Origin: Tharpella sp964457755
GTDB lineage: Bacteria > Desulfobacterota > Anaeroferrophillalia > Anaeroferrophillales > Tharpellaceae
Length of the DNA stretch: 32,228 nt
Direction of reading: 5' to 3'
Assembly: GCA_964457755.1 (NCBI GenBank)
Contig: CAYWGC010000039.1
Span: forward strand, 1-32,228
Part shown: positions 1-8,107 of the stretch, one piece after another
How the letters are laid out: each line of letters starts with the position of its first letter
Position numbering within the stretch: the first letter of the stretch is position 1
Made by a program: the position numbers and the translations under genes
The notes under the pieces: model-generated
What the model was told of the DNA's origin: nothing
What the model saw: the letters and a program-made list of their open reading frames with translations, nothing else
Databases searched by the model: none

Positions 1-701
1 CTGTAATCTAATCCGTATCCGAATATCCAAGTGTTCTGAGCAAAGAAATTCTGCCATTTAGACTCATCCCAGTCCTGCTCTACATATAGCTTTTGATGAA
101 AAAGCGTTAAGCCATTTTTTCTACCTGATAAGATATCCAAATCTTGTCTTGTAAGTGCGCTTTCTCGTATCTTTTCCAGAAAGTGAACTCGGTCATCTCC
201 TTGGAGAGAGGACAATGAATCTATTAGCTCCTTATCAGATCTATCTACAAGAACTTTTTCTCTGAGGTTTGATAGGCTTAATTTGAAATTGGACGTATCA
301 GAAAGATCTATAAATCGTACAAGATTTAAGAACTCTAGTAACTCATGAAATTCATTATCGTAGAAACTGAAACTAGTTTTTTTTATAGGATTGCCGGTAT
401 CTCCTCTAAACTTCTGTAGTACGAACCCAATTTTATTATTATCGTTTTCGTGAACAATGATTTTTATTTGGTCACGTCCCGTCGGGGAACAGCGTAAAAT
501 AAACTCACCCTTTACACGTACAATCTCACAGGATTCCTGTTCTCCAAAAACCTTTCTAATATCTCGCTTACTAGTTTTTTCACCGGTAAAGCTATTTGTG
601 AATTCGGTTAGTTTAGAGACATAGATAGTGTTTGGGCCACTTTTCTCTCGCAGCTTATAGTAATGAAACTCACCGTCTTCACCAGTGTAAAAAGATTCCA
701 C
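1..701 (-). CDS. sduA: Shedu anti-phage protein SduA (DUF4263), N-terminal part, runs off the left edge
   Basis: This gene is read on the minus strand and is open to the edge of the window, so 233 residues are visible and the C-terminal part is missing. The first ~180 residues (starting VESFYTGEDG) are a variable N-terminal region that I cannot assign. From about residue 185 the sequence has the typical entry into the Shedu domain: SRxxLxxFH, then EQDWDESKWQNFFAQNTWIF followed by GYGLDY, the W-Q-x-F-F...W-I-F-G-Y-G-L signature of DUF4263. In this family the following region forms a PD-(D/E)XK-type nuclease, and single-gene Shedu systems protect against phages. The catalytic residues lie outside the window, so activity cannot be judged. 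The start is GTG at 701, chosen because GAGAAGG lies 8 bases upstream; a GTG at 710 is the alternative. The gene is AT-rich and divergent from a dead integron integrase. Confidence 0.75.
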   Translation of the reverse strand, partial: MESFYTGEDGEFHYYKLREKSGPNTIYVSKLTEFTNSFTGEKTSKRDIRKVFGEQESCEIVRVKGEFILRCSPTGRDQIKIIVHENDNNKIGFVLQKFRGDTGNPIKKTSFSFYDNEFHELLEFLNLVRFIDLSDTSNFKLSLSNLREKVLVDRSDKELIDSLSSLQGDDRVHFLEKIRESALTRQDLDILSGRKNGLTLFHQKLYVEQDWDESKWQNFFAQNTWIFGYGLDY

Positions 702-743
702 TATTAGCACCTTCTCGAATCGAGATTATGTATAACATATATA

Positions 744-768
744 TTATCAGGTCTATTTGACCTGATAA
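744..768. promoter_or_regulatory. Perfect 10-bp inverted repeat in the Shedu/integrase intergenic region
   Basis: TTATCAGGTC and GACCTGATAA are perfect inverted arms separated by five bases (TATTT). The dyad lies about 45 bp upstream of the Shedu start and about 85 bp upstream of the integrase start. It has no T-run of terminator type, and the surrounding sequence is AT-rich, as expected of a promoter region. It could be an operator, or part of an attI-like region, but I found no GTTRRRY core next to it. Confidence 0.5.
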
Positions 769-850
769 GTTGATATATAAGTCATTTTATGGTGTTTTCG
801 CCTTATGTTTAGTATTAAATGTAATATCTGTATATATTGCAGGTTGTGGG

Positions 851-1295
851 ATGTCAATTAAAAATTCTAGTGGTAACCCGGATAAACCGAAGTTGTTGGA
901 TGAGTTTTATAATGTGATGCGGTGGCGGTATTACTCCATCCATACTGAACGGTCATATGCTGATTGGATCAAGCGCTATATCCATTTTCATGAAATGTAA
1001 GAGAGTCGGGAATTACTGGAAGGTAAAGAGCGCAAGGTTGAAGATTTTTTGCCTCACCTTGCGGTTTATGGTAAGGTTGCTCCAGCAACTCAAAACCAGG
1101 CCTTGCGTCTGCGAGTCCATGACATTGATTTTTCCATGAAGCAGTTAACTGTCAGAGGAGGGAAAGGTGATAAAGAGAGGTTGACGACCTTCTCAGTTTC
1201 TACTATTCCTTTTTTGCAGAATCAGCTGGAAAAGGACAGACTTCTTCAAAGGAGGCCAGGGGGTGGTCAGCCCGCTGGATGATTTGGGGATTTAA
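851..1295 (+). pseudogene. intI: Integron integrase (IntI) remnant with frameshift and two internal deletions
   Basis: Residues after the ATG at 851 read PKLLDEFYNVMRWRYYSIHT and then the ERSYADWIKRYIHFH block, the core-binding N-terminus of integron tyrosine recombinases. A stop at 998-1000 interrupts it, and the next frame resumes with VEDFLPHLAV and TQNQA. It then jumps directly to LRLRVHDIDF...GGKGDKERLT, which in intact IntI lies roughly 80-100 residues further on. After LEKDRLL a second jump with a frame change leads to GGQGVVSPLDDLGI and a TAA at 1293-1295, which matches the usual IntI C-terminal tail (GGxGVxSPLDxL). The first catalytic Arg region, the integron-specific insert, HxxR and the tyrosine are all missing, so the enzyme must be inactive. 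Both natural ends are present, which suggests decay by internal deletion rather than truncation by the adjacent gap. The TTG at 770 gives only an implausible leader and is not the start. Confidence 0.82.
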
Positions 1296-1303
1296 TTCGA
1301 TTG

Positions 1304-1403
1304 NNNNNNNNNNNNNNNNNNNNNNNNNNNNNNNNNNNNNNNNNNNNNNNNNNNNNNNNNNNNNNNNNNNNNNNNNNNNNNNNNNNNNNNNNNNNNNNNN
1401 NNN
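1304..1403. other. Scaffold gap (100 N)
   Basis: Exactly 100 undetermined bases, the conventional placeholder for a gap of unknown size. It hides the N-terminal half of the next gene, including its Walker A motif, and any promoter. The integrase remnant and the ATPase gene may not be true neighbours. Confidence 0.98.
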
Positions 1404-1934
1404 TTGACGCAAGCGGTGCGGGGTGGGGCGATCTGTTATCTTGATGAGGTGGTCGAGGCGCGTAAGGATACGACCGTGGTCATTCATCCGCTGGCAGATG
1501 ATCGGCGGTTGTTGCCAATTGATAAACGTGGTGAGGTTGTCAAGGCACATCCTGATTTTCAGTTGGTGGTCTCCTACAATCCCGGCTACCAGTCGGTTTT
1601 GAAAGATCTTAAACAAAGCACTAGACAACGTTTTATCGCGTTAGAGTTCGACTACCCGGAAGCTGAGGCTGAAAGTGCGATTGTTGCCCAGGAGAGTGGC
1701 ATTGATATTAGTGAAGCGACAAGGTTGGTCCATCTTGCCGGTAAGATCCGTCAGATCCGGGAACAGGGGCTGGCCGAGGGTGCTGGAACCCGGCTCTTGA
1801 TCTATGCCGGACAGATGATCCGGCGCGGTATCGATCCCGCCCGGGCCTGCAAAGCCGCCATCGCCCAGCCTTTGACCGATGATCTCGGTCTCCTGGCAAC
1901 CCTGGATGAGATTATCTCCGATATTTTCGGATGA
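1404..1934 (+). CDS. CbbQ/NorQ/NirQ-type MoxR AAA+ ATPase, 5' end lost in gap
   Basis: 176 residues are visible. They begin LTQAVRGGAICYLDEVVEAR, which contains the Walker B segment (ICYLDE) typical of the CbbQ/NorQ/GvpN branch of MoxR ATPases, followed by VVIHPLADDRRLLPIDKRGE and QLVVSYNPGYQ (sensor 1 region). The end matches the CbbQ C-terminal domain (ARLLIYAGQMI-like segment, ending DEIISDIFG). Family members are about 260-280 residues, so roughly 90 N-terminal residues with Walker A are in the gap. CbbQ-type ATPases form hexamers and, with a VWA-domain partner, remodel or activate metalloenzymes such as Rubisco or nitric oxide reductase. The partner gene follows directly. Neither Rubisco nor norCB is present here, so the client is unknown. 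Confidence 0.85.
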   Translation: MTQAVRGGAICYLDEVVEARKDTTVVIHPLADDRRLLPIDKRGEVVKAHPDFQLVVSYNPGYQSVLKDLKQSTRQRFIALEFDYPEAEAESAIVAQESGIDISEATRLVHLAGKIRQIREQGLAEGAGTRLLIYAGQMIRRGIDPARACKAAIAQPLTDDLGLLATLDEIISDIFG

Positions 1935-1958
1935 TTGGAAGAGTGTGTTGAGTTTTTT

Positions 1959-4718
1959 ATGTCCGTTAGTAGATATTTAAGCACCTTAGATCCTCTTTTT
2001 CAACTTGATGCCGATTTGGCGGAGAAGCTCTGGTCTGAGTTTGAGCGCCAGGATCTGCAAATTGATGATGTTGATCTGCGTCAAATTGTTGAGATTGCGG
2101 TCTTCTGGTTACGGCAGCGGCCCGAGGTTGGAAGACGTTTGCTTGAAGGATTTGTAGAGTTGTTGGTGGAAGGTGCCGGTAGCGAGCTTGAAAAATACGC
2201 TGCTGCGGTGGCGGCCGCAGGGGTGATTACGCCGATTCTGGCGGCATCGGCGGCGGAAAAGTTTGTTAAAATCTGCATTGCTCGAGAGCCTTTGCTCTAT
2301 GACTATAGCTGTCGTCTCTTTCGTGATCTGGGCCCCTGGGGGCCTTATCTGTTGGGGCAGGTGAGCAATGGTTTGTTGACATTGCTTGCGGTCGGCGGTG
2401 TGCCGGTTGCAAAGTTCTATGCGAAGATGGTGATTGCTGCCTTTGAGCAGGGGGTTGCAGAGAAAAAACTGATCCGCCTGGTTGAACATCTGGTCGCCGG
2501 GATAGATGGGATGGCGGCGGCAAAAAGGGTCTGGCAGGCTGATCAGTTGGGGCGGGTGGTCGCGCTTGACTATGGTTTGGCGCGCCCCTTTTTACGGGGT
2601 TTGGAGCGGGGTTTAGGTTTTCTCAAAGAGTGTCATCTGGTTGAATTTGTCGATGCTGCTCTAAAAGGTGACGATCAGGGTGAGCGCCGCCGCCGTTTCT
2701 TAGGGCTGGAGGCGATCTCCGGGCGTGAACTTTATCGCCAGTTGCAGACCATGGTGCCTTTGAGTGCGCAAATTACCGCTTTACAGCGTTATCTTCAGGC
2801 GCGGGGCGGCCGGGCTCTGGCGGTGCGACCTTTGCGCGAAATTCCCCGCAGTTCAATGGTTTGCGAGGCGGCTTGTTGTACGGATGGTAAAAAGATTTTT
2901 CTTCCCGCTGAGATGGAGCTGGGAGATGATGTTGCCGGGAATAAAAATTTTTATCGATTGCTTGCCGGTCTAGAGCTGGCCTTTATTGAGGCGCAAAGCT
3001 TTGAATTTGATTTTGTGGGCTGGCACCGTCAGCAGAGCGAAATTACAGGTCTGCTGCCGGGGTTTGGCGGAGAGCCTCCAGCGGAATTTGCATTTTCCGA
3101 TTATTATGCTTTCTTTGCCCTCTTCCCCTCTCCGCAACTGGCCGAAAAACTTTTCAATCTGGGCGAATTTGTCCGGGTGCGGTTTTTTTTAGAGCGTTTC
3201 TATCCCGGTTTTGCTAATCGGGCCGAGCTTGTGACCGGGAGATTGCCTGAGGCGGCTCCCCCGGCTACAGTCGGGGAGCGCTTGGCCCGTTATCTCTATA
3301 TAGCAATGGTTTTGGGAAAACCGGATCAGGAAAACCACCTTGGGGTCGAGCCTGGGTTACTGACTTTGGTTGATGATTTGGTGGCGGAGGCTGGGGCTTT
3401 AAAAAGTAAGGCTGCCAGCGTTGCTGCGGTTGCCGACTGGGTTGTAAAGGTTTATGATCGGGTTGCCGGTGTGGTGGCAGCGGATGATAATTTTATTGCT
3501 TTCCGGTTTCCTTGCGGTCGCCGTCTGCGTTTTGATCTGCTCTATCTGGCCCATCAGGAGAGTGAAAAAAAAGCTCATTGCTGGCGTGATAAGCTGGCTG
3601 AAAAGGGGGTTTTTGTTGATAAGGGTGACCTTAAGGAGCTTTTGCGGGATGATAATCTTAAGCTGACGCCGGAGATTTTACGGCAACTCTTGGAAAGATC
3701 CGGCAAACTCCGTGATCGCAGTGGGAAAAATATCTCCAAACTCCCGTCGGGGCTTGATCTTAAAGAGCTCTTTCCCGAAGGTGCGGCCGCGGCGGCGGTT
3801 TTTGATGAGGATGAGCAGGTTCCGACTTTCTGGTATGATGAGTGGGATTATCGTCTCAATGATTATTTGCGTAATCATGTGAAATTGCTTGAGCACCGTC
3901 GGGTTGGCGGGGATGCTGCTTTCTATCAGGACGCGATCGCCGATCATCGCGGCCTGATCCGGCGTATCCGGCGTAATTTTGAGTTGATAAGGCCTGAAGC
4001 TATCCAGATTTTAAGGCGCTGGCCGGAAGGGGATGCTTTCGATTACGATGCCCTTTTAGAGTATGCCATCGACCGCAAAATGCGAATTACACCGAATGAT
4101 AGGCTCTATCGTAAACGTTTAAAGATTGATCGCGATGTTGCGGTTTTTGTTTTGGTGGATCTCTCGAGTTCGACCCGCAAAATGGTTAGTGACGGTGGCG
4201 GTAAGAGTATTCTTGCGGTTGAAAAAGAGGCTCTGGTCCTTTTTTGCGAAGCTCTGGAACGGGTCGGTGACGATTATGCGATGGCCGGGTTTTCCGGTTC
4301 CGGGCGCATGGCGGCCGAATTTTTCTATCTCAAAGGCTTTAGCGAACCCTTGAATGATGCGGTTAAAGGGCGTATTGGGGGAGTGCGGCCGGAAAAAAAC
4401 ACGCGCATGGGGCCCGCTATTCGACATGCTGCCCACGAACTCAAAAATTACCCGGCCCGCGTCAAACTGATGATTATCCTGAGCGACGGTCTCCCCAACG
4501 ATCAGGATTACAGCAACGAATATGCGATTGCCGATTCCCGCAGTGCCATTCGTGAAAGCCGCAGCGCTTTTATTCATGTCCATGCGATCACTGTCAACGC
4601 GGTCAACTCCCCCCATCTCGACAACCTCTACGGTGACGTCCACCACACCGTTATTGCGGATGTCAAACAATTGCCTGATAAACTCCCCCGCCTATATAGA
4701 GCGTTAACTCGACAATGA
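1959..4718 (+). CDS. CbbO/NorD-like VWA-domain protein, partner of the upstream ATPase
   Basis: A 919-residue protein whose C-terminal ~190 residues form a von Willebrand A domain. The MIDAS residues are visible: DLSSS (Asp at about residue 734), the Thr in KNTRMG, and the Asp in ILSDGLPND. The long N-terminal part is mostly helical with Ala- and Leu-rich segments and no obvious membrane segments, as in CbbO and NorD proteins. These work with a CbbQ/NorQ ATPase, the VWA domain probably docking on the client enzyme. It starts within 25 bases of the ATPase stop, so the two are co-transcribed. I chose the ATG at 1959 (weak TTGAG upstream); a TTG at 1935 abutting the previous stop would add eight residues. 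The protein is longer than typical NorD (~630) and CbbO (~770). Its stop overlaps the start of hrpB. Confidence 0.85.
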   Translation: MSVSRYLSTLDPLFQLDADLAEKLWSEFERQDLQIDDVDLRQIVEIAVFWLRQRPEVGRRLLEGFVELLVEGAGSELEKYAAAVAAAGVITPILAASAAEKFVKICIAREPLLYDYSCRLFRDLGPWGPYLLGQVSNGLLTLLAVGGVPVAKFYAKMVIAAFEQGVAEKKLIRLVEHLVAGIDGMAAAKRVWQADQLGRVVALDYGLARPFLRGLERGLGFLKECHLVEFVDAALKGDDQGERRRRFLGLEAISGRELYRQLQTMVPLSAQITALQRYLQARGGRALAVRPLREIPRSSMVCEAACCTDGKKIFLPAEMELGDDVAGNKNFYRLLAGLELAFIEAQSFEFDFVGWHRQQSEITGLLPGFGGEPPAEFAFSDYYAFFALFPSPQLAEKLFNLGEFVRVRFFLERFYPGFANRAELVTGRLPEAAPPATVGERLARYLYIAMVLGKPDQENHLGVEPGLLTLVDDLVAEAGALKSKAASVAAVADWVVKVYDRVAGVVAADDNFIAFRFPCGRRLRFDLLYLAHQESEKKAHCWRDKLAEKGVFVDKGDLKELLRDDNLKLTPEILRQLLERSGKLRDRSGKNISKLPSGLDLKELFPEGAAAAAVFDEDEQVPTFWYDEWDYRLNDYLRNHVKLLEHRRVGGDAAFYQDAIADHRGLIRRIRRNFELIRPEAIQILRRWPEGDAFDYDALLEYAIDRKMRITPNDRLYRKRLKIDRDVAVFVLVDLSSSTRKMVSDGGGKSILAVEKEALVLFCEALERVGDDYAMAGFSGSGRMAAEFFYLKGFSEPLNDAVKGRIGGVRPEKNTRMGPAIRHAAHELKNYPARVKLMIILSDGLPNDQDYSNEYAIADSRSAIRESRSAFIHVHAITVNAVNSPHLDNLYGDVHHTVIADVKQLPDKLPRLYRALTRQ

Positions 4719-7258
4719 TGGTTCAAAAAGATATTTTTCTTGATCGTGAAGATGTTCGAGATCTTCCGGTTCTTGCACTCTTGCCTGAGTTACGACAGCA
4801 GTTGCATGCCCAATCACGGGTGGTTTTGCAGGCGCCGCCGGGCTCCGGGAAAACCACACTGTTACCGCTTTTGCTGCGCCACGAGACCTGGCTTGATGGT
4901 TTAAAGATTGTGATGTTGGAACCGCGCCGTCTGGCGGCTCGGGCGGCAGCCCGGCGGATGGCCGATCTTTTGGGTGAAAAGGTCGGGGAGACCGTTGGTT
5001 TTCGGGTCCGGCATGAGAGTGTTGTTGGTCCTCGGACTAAGATCGAAGTCGTGACCGAAGGTGTTTTGACCCGTTATTTGCAGAATGATCCAGATTTGAG
5101 TGCTTATGGTCTGGTGATCTTTGATGAGTTTCACGAACGTCACCTCCAGGCTGATATCGGCTTGGCTTTCACGTTGCAGGTGCAGGAACTGTTGCGACCT
5201 GAACTGAAATTGATGGTTATGTCAGCGACCTTGGCGGCCCGGGAGATTGCCGATTTTCTCGGTGGTGCGCCGCTGTTGGAAGCTCAGGCGTCGCTTTTTC
5301 CAGTAACGACTTTTCATTCTGAAAGTAGTTTAGCAAAACTCTCTTTGCCCGCTGTTGCCCGGACCGTAACTAAAGCCTTAGACGAGACCTCTGGTGATAT
5401 TTTGGTGTTTCTGCCCGGCGCTGGAGAGATCCGTCGCCTCTCTGAAATGCTCTGTCGAGTTGTCCGGCAATTGAAAGAGACGCCGTCACTAGAGCCTGAG
5501 ATCGATATCATCCCGCTTTATGGGGCGTTGCCCAAAGATCTGCAAGAGCGGGCTTTTTCTGTTTCCAGAGATGGGGGGCGCAAGATCGTTCTGGCTACTG
5601 ATATTGCGGAATCGAGTTTGACGGTTCCCGGGGTGCGGGTTGTGGTTGACAGTGGTTGGCGGCGGATTATGCGTTTTGATCCAGCGCGGGGTATGGGTCG
5701 TTTCGAGACCGTCAGAATCAGTCGGGCGGCGGCCGACCAGCGTCGAGGCCGGGCCGCTCGTGAGGGTCAAGGTTATTGTTATAGAATGTGGTCGAAGGGT
5801 GATGAATCGGCTCTGGCCGAATTTAGCCAGCCCGAGATCAGGTTGGCTGATCTTACTCCATTGGCTCTGGAGATGGCGGCCTGGGGTGTATCTGAAGTCA
5901 GTGAATTATGCTGGTTGACTCCGCCTTCGCAATCTTTAATTGGGGCGGCCTTTGATCTGCTCCAATATTTGGGTGCCGTTGATCAAGATAACCGGATTAC
6001 GGCGTCTGGTCGAGAGATGGCCCAACTGGGAATGCATCCCCGTCTGGCAAAAATGCTTTTAAGCGGAAAAAAAATCGGCCAGGGTCGCCTTGCCGCGATG
6101 CTTGCGGCATTATTGAGTGATCGTGACCCGATCAGCCCAGGTGATCGGGTTCCCGATTGTGATATTGATCTTCGCCTGGAGCTTTTGTTGAATAATGGTC
6201 AAGATTCTGCTGTTACAGAAGTTGATCAAAGGCTTCTGAAAAGCTTACGGCGTGAGGTTCAGAGGTTGATTCGGCAACTGAAGATTGTTGAAAAAGGCCC
6301 CCTGACAACTGCAGCCAGTGGTCAATTGCTGGCTTTAGCCTACCCTGACCGCATTGCCAAGAAACGCTTGGAGGGTGATTTGCGTTTCTTGTTAAGAAGT
6401 GGGCAGGAGGTCTCATTTGTTTATCCTGAGCCGCTTTCACATTCTTCGTATCTGGTTGTGGCCGGGCTTAGCGGAGATCGTCGCAGCTCCCGCATTCATC
6501 TGGCGGCAACCTATTCTGAGAGTAGTTTAAGAAAACAGTTCGGGGACTTTTTAAAGCGGGAAGAAGAGGTTTTTTGGGATCAAAAAAGCAATACTGTGGT
6601 CGCCAGGCAAAGGCTTATGCTGGATTGTCTGACGCTTGCAGAGGGTGTCTTAAAAGATCCTTCGCCTAAAGCCTTAGCGGCCGCCTGGCTGGAGGGGGTG
6701 CGCCGGGTCGGGCTTGAGCTTTTGCCCTGGTTTGATAAGGCCCGGCAGTGGTGCCGGCGGGTAGAGTTTGTCAGAAATCATGAGTTGGTTGAAAAAGATG
6801 AGTGGCCGGCTTTTGATAATGAATCTCTGCTTGAGGAGCTCGAGAACTGGTTGGCTCCCGGAATGGGCCAAATCCGCAATCGCACAGGCCTTTCCCGGCT
6901 TGATCTGAGGGCTTTGTTGCGAGAGCGCCTGACCTGGCAACAAATACAAAAGTTGGAACAACTCGCTCCAGTTTCCATCAGTTTGCCTTCAGGGCGTCGG
7001 GTACAGCTCGATTATAGTGATGGCACAGTTCCGATTCTCGCCGCCAAAGTACAGGAACTTTTTGGTTGTCGGGAGACCCCCCGGGTTGGGGGCGGCCGGA
7101 TTCCGGTGCTTGTGCAGATCCTTTCGCCGGCGCGCCGACCGGTGCAGGTGACCGATGATCTGGCTGGTTTCTGGCATGGTTCTTATCGTGAAGTGCGCAA
7201 AGAGATGCGGGGTCGCTATCCGAAACACGTTTGGCCGGAAGAGCCTTGGCTGGTTTGA
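4715..7258 (+). CDS. hrpB: ATP-dependent RNA helicase HrpB
   Basis: 847 residues, the normal size for HrpB, a DEAH/RHA-type helicase. Motifs appear in order: Walker A APPGSGKTT (~residues 41-49), motif Ia LEPRRLAARAAARRMA, DEFHER at ~137-142 (HrpB typically has DEFH rather than DEAH), SATL as motif III, LATDIAESSLTVPGV as motif V and QRRGRAARE as motif VI. The C-terminal HrpB-specific region ends with SYREVRKEMRGRYPKHVWPE before the stop. The role in most bacteria is undefined; it is a cytoplasmic RNA helicase candidate. The start overlaps the VWA gene stop in an ATGA arrangement (4715-4718), so translation is probably coupled. A second ATG at 4718 would remove only one residue. Confidence 0.95.
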   Translation: MMVQKDIFLDREDVRDLPVLALLPELRQQLHAQSRVVLQAPPGSGKTTLLPLLLRHETWLDGLKIVMLEPRRLAARAAARRMADLLGEKVGETVGFRVRHESVVGPRTKIEVVTEGVLTRYLQNDPDLSAYGLVIFDEFHERHLQADIGLAFTLQVQELLRPELKLMVMSATLAAREIADFLGGAPLLEAQASLFPVTTFHSESSLAKLSLPAVARTVTKALDETSGDILVFLPGAGEIRRLSEMLCRVVRQLKETPSLEPEIDIIPLYGALPKDLQERAFSVSRDGGRKIVLATDIAESSLTVPGVRVVVDSGWRRIMRFDPARGMGRFETVRISRAAADQRRGRAAREGQGYCYRMWSKGDESALAEFSQPEIRLADLTPLALEMAAWGVSEVSELCWLTPPSQSLIGAAFDLLQYLGAVDQDNRITASGREMAQLGMHPRLAKMLLSGKKIGQGRLAAMLAALLSDRDPISPGDRVPDCDIDLRLELLLNNGQDSAVTEVDQRLLKSLRREVQRLIRQLKIVEKGPLTTAASGQLLALAYPDRIAKKRLEGDLRFLLRSGQEVSFVYPEPLSHSSYLVVAGLSGDRRSSRIHLAATYSESSLRKQFGDFLKREEEVFWDQKSNTVVARQRLMLDCLTLAEGVLKDPSPKALAAAWLEGVRRVGLELLPWFDKARQWCRRVEFVRNHELVEKDEWPAFDNESLLEELENWLAPGMGQIRNRTGLSRLDLRALLRERLTWQQIQKLEQLAPVSISLPSGRRVQLDYSDGTVPILAAKVQELFGCRETPRVGGGRIPVLVQILSPARRPVQVTDDLAGFWHGSYREVRKEMRGRYPKHVWPEEPWLV

Positions 7259-7313
7259 GGTTTGACAATGGTTCGTCAATTTTAAAGTTGTGGTTATGCG
7301 TTTTAATTTTAGT

Positions 7314-7337
7314 CTTGAAAATCAAGCTCAATTTTTT
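7314..7337 (+). terminator. Weak terminator-like hairpin after hrpB
   Basis: CTTGA and TCAAG form a 5-bp stem with a three-base loop, and a run of six T begins five bases later. TTCGTCAAT (7272-7280) and ATTGACGAA (7339-7347) form a larger 9-bp dyad around it. The stem is short, so this is only a candidate end for the cbbQ-cbbO-hrpB transcript. Confidence 0.3.
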
Positions 7338-7461
7338 GATTGACGAATGTCTTCCTTTACTTTAGTTTTACTTTTTATGAATAACCAAATTGGCAGAGTT
7401 TTGAGGAAGGTTCTTTCTCTTAACGCTGTCAGCTTAAAAATGAGAACAGGAGGAGAACAAA

Positions 7462-8046
7462 ATGAGTAGAAGAATTATTAGAATCATCACCCTGTTATTA
7501 ATGACGACTTTTCTGGTCGGCGGTTTCATGGTGAATGTTTATGCTGCCAGCGAGACCATGTACAATAAGTACAACATTCACGCTCAGGCCGATAAAAAAG
7601 GCCTGCTCAAATCGAGCTATGCAAATTATACTGATCCCGGCGGTGGCCATGTTATCATTCCGCCCAATACCAAATTGACGATCCGCCCTTGGAAGCGTTT
7701 TATGAAAAATTACGGTTTTTACTATGATCTGTCGGATGGACGACATGGGGTCTTCGAGGTCCATGAGAAACGTCTGGGGGTCAGCGTCGATGAGTATGAA
7801 GAGCTGATCATGTCGGAAAAGCCGGTCTCTTTAAAAGGGTTTTCAGCGGTTGATCTTAAAGGTATTAAGAAAGGCAAGGCTTACAAGGGGATGACCAAAA
7901 AAGGGGTGATGACAGCCTTAGGCTATCCCGCTTCTCATGAGACCCCATCGCTTGATGATAATCAATGGAAATACTGGCGCAACCGCTTCCGTACCGTAGT
8001 CGTCGAATTTAACAGCGCGGGGGTTGTTGTTAATGTAAGATATTGA
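7462..8046 (+). CDS. Secreted protein with C-terminal BamE/SmpA-like domain
   Basis: A 194-residue protein with a clear signal peptide (residues ~1-29, MSRRIIRI then a hydrophobic stretch and VYAAS cleavage region) and no lipobox, so it is probably periplasmic. The last ~60 residues (from about 138, KAYKGMTKKGVMTALGYPAS) have the SmpA/OmlA pattern: G-M-T-K-x-x-V-x-x-A-L-G-x-P, then an N-Q-W-K-Y-W strand and a final F-N-S-A-G-V-V strand. BamE itself is a small outer-membrane lipoprotein of the BAM complex. This protein is longer and not lipidated, so I do not call it BamE. The middle segment (GGHVIIPPNTKLTI...) is unassigned. The start has a strong AGGAGG site nine bases upstream. It stands alone with about 200 bp of non-coding DNA on each side. 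Confidence 0.7.
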   Translation: MSRRIIRIITLLLMTTFLVGGFMVNVYAASETMYNKYNIHAQADKKGLLKSSYANYTDPGGGHVIIPPNTKLTIRPWKRFMKNYGFYYDLSDGRHGVFEVHEKRLGVSVDEYEELIMSEKPVSLKGFSAVDLKGIKKGKAYKGMTKKGVMTALGYPASHETPSLDDNQWKYWRNRFRTVVVEFNSAGVVVNVRY

Positions 8047-8070
8047 TATATATGCTTTTTATCATTCTTT

Positions 8071-8107
8071 ATGAATAGTACTTTTTTCATACTTTAGTAC
8101 TATTCAT
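8071..8107. repeat. 11-bp perfect inverted repeat after the BamE-like gene
   Basis: ATGAATAGTAC and GTACTATTCAT flank a 15-base T-rich loop, 25 bases after the stop codon. It could act as a transcript end on either strand. The right arm overlaps the first copy of the direct repeat described separately. Confidence 0.5.

Noticed and set aside
770..850. TTG start at 770 for the integrase remnant
   Set aside because: It adds a hydrophobic 27-residue leader not found in integron integrases; ATG at 851 gives the usual short lead before PKLLD.
702..850. attI recombination site
   Set aside because: Expected by position, but I could not find a convincing GTTRRRY core on the proper strand, so I list only the palindrome.
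1203..1628. Minus-strand reading frame of 141 codons across the first gap
   Set aside because: It runs through 100 N and opposite the ATPase gene; the ATPase frame has clear motifs and this one has none.
4119..4670. 183-codon minus-strand frame opposite the VWA domain
   Set aside because: It lies fully opposite the MIDAS-containing VWA coding sequence and shows no family motif of its own.
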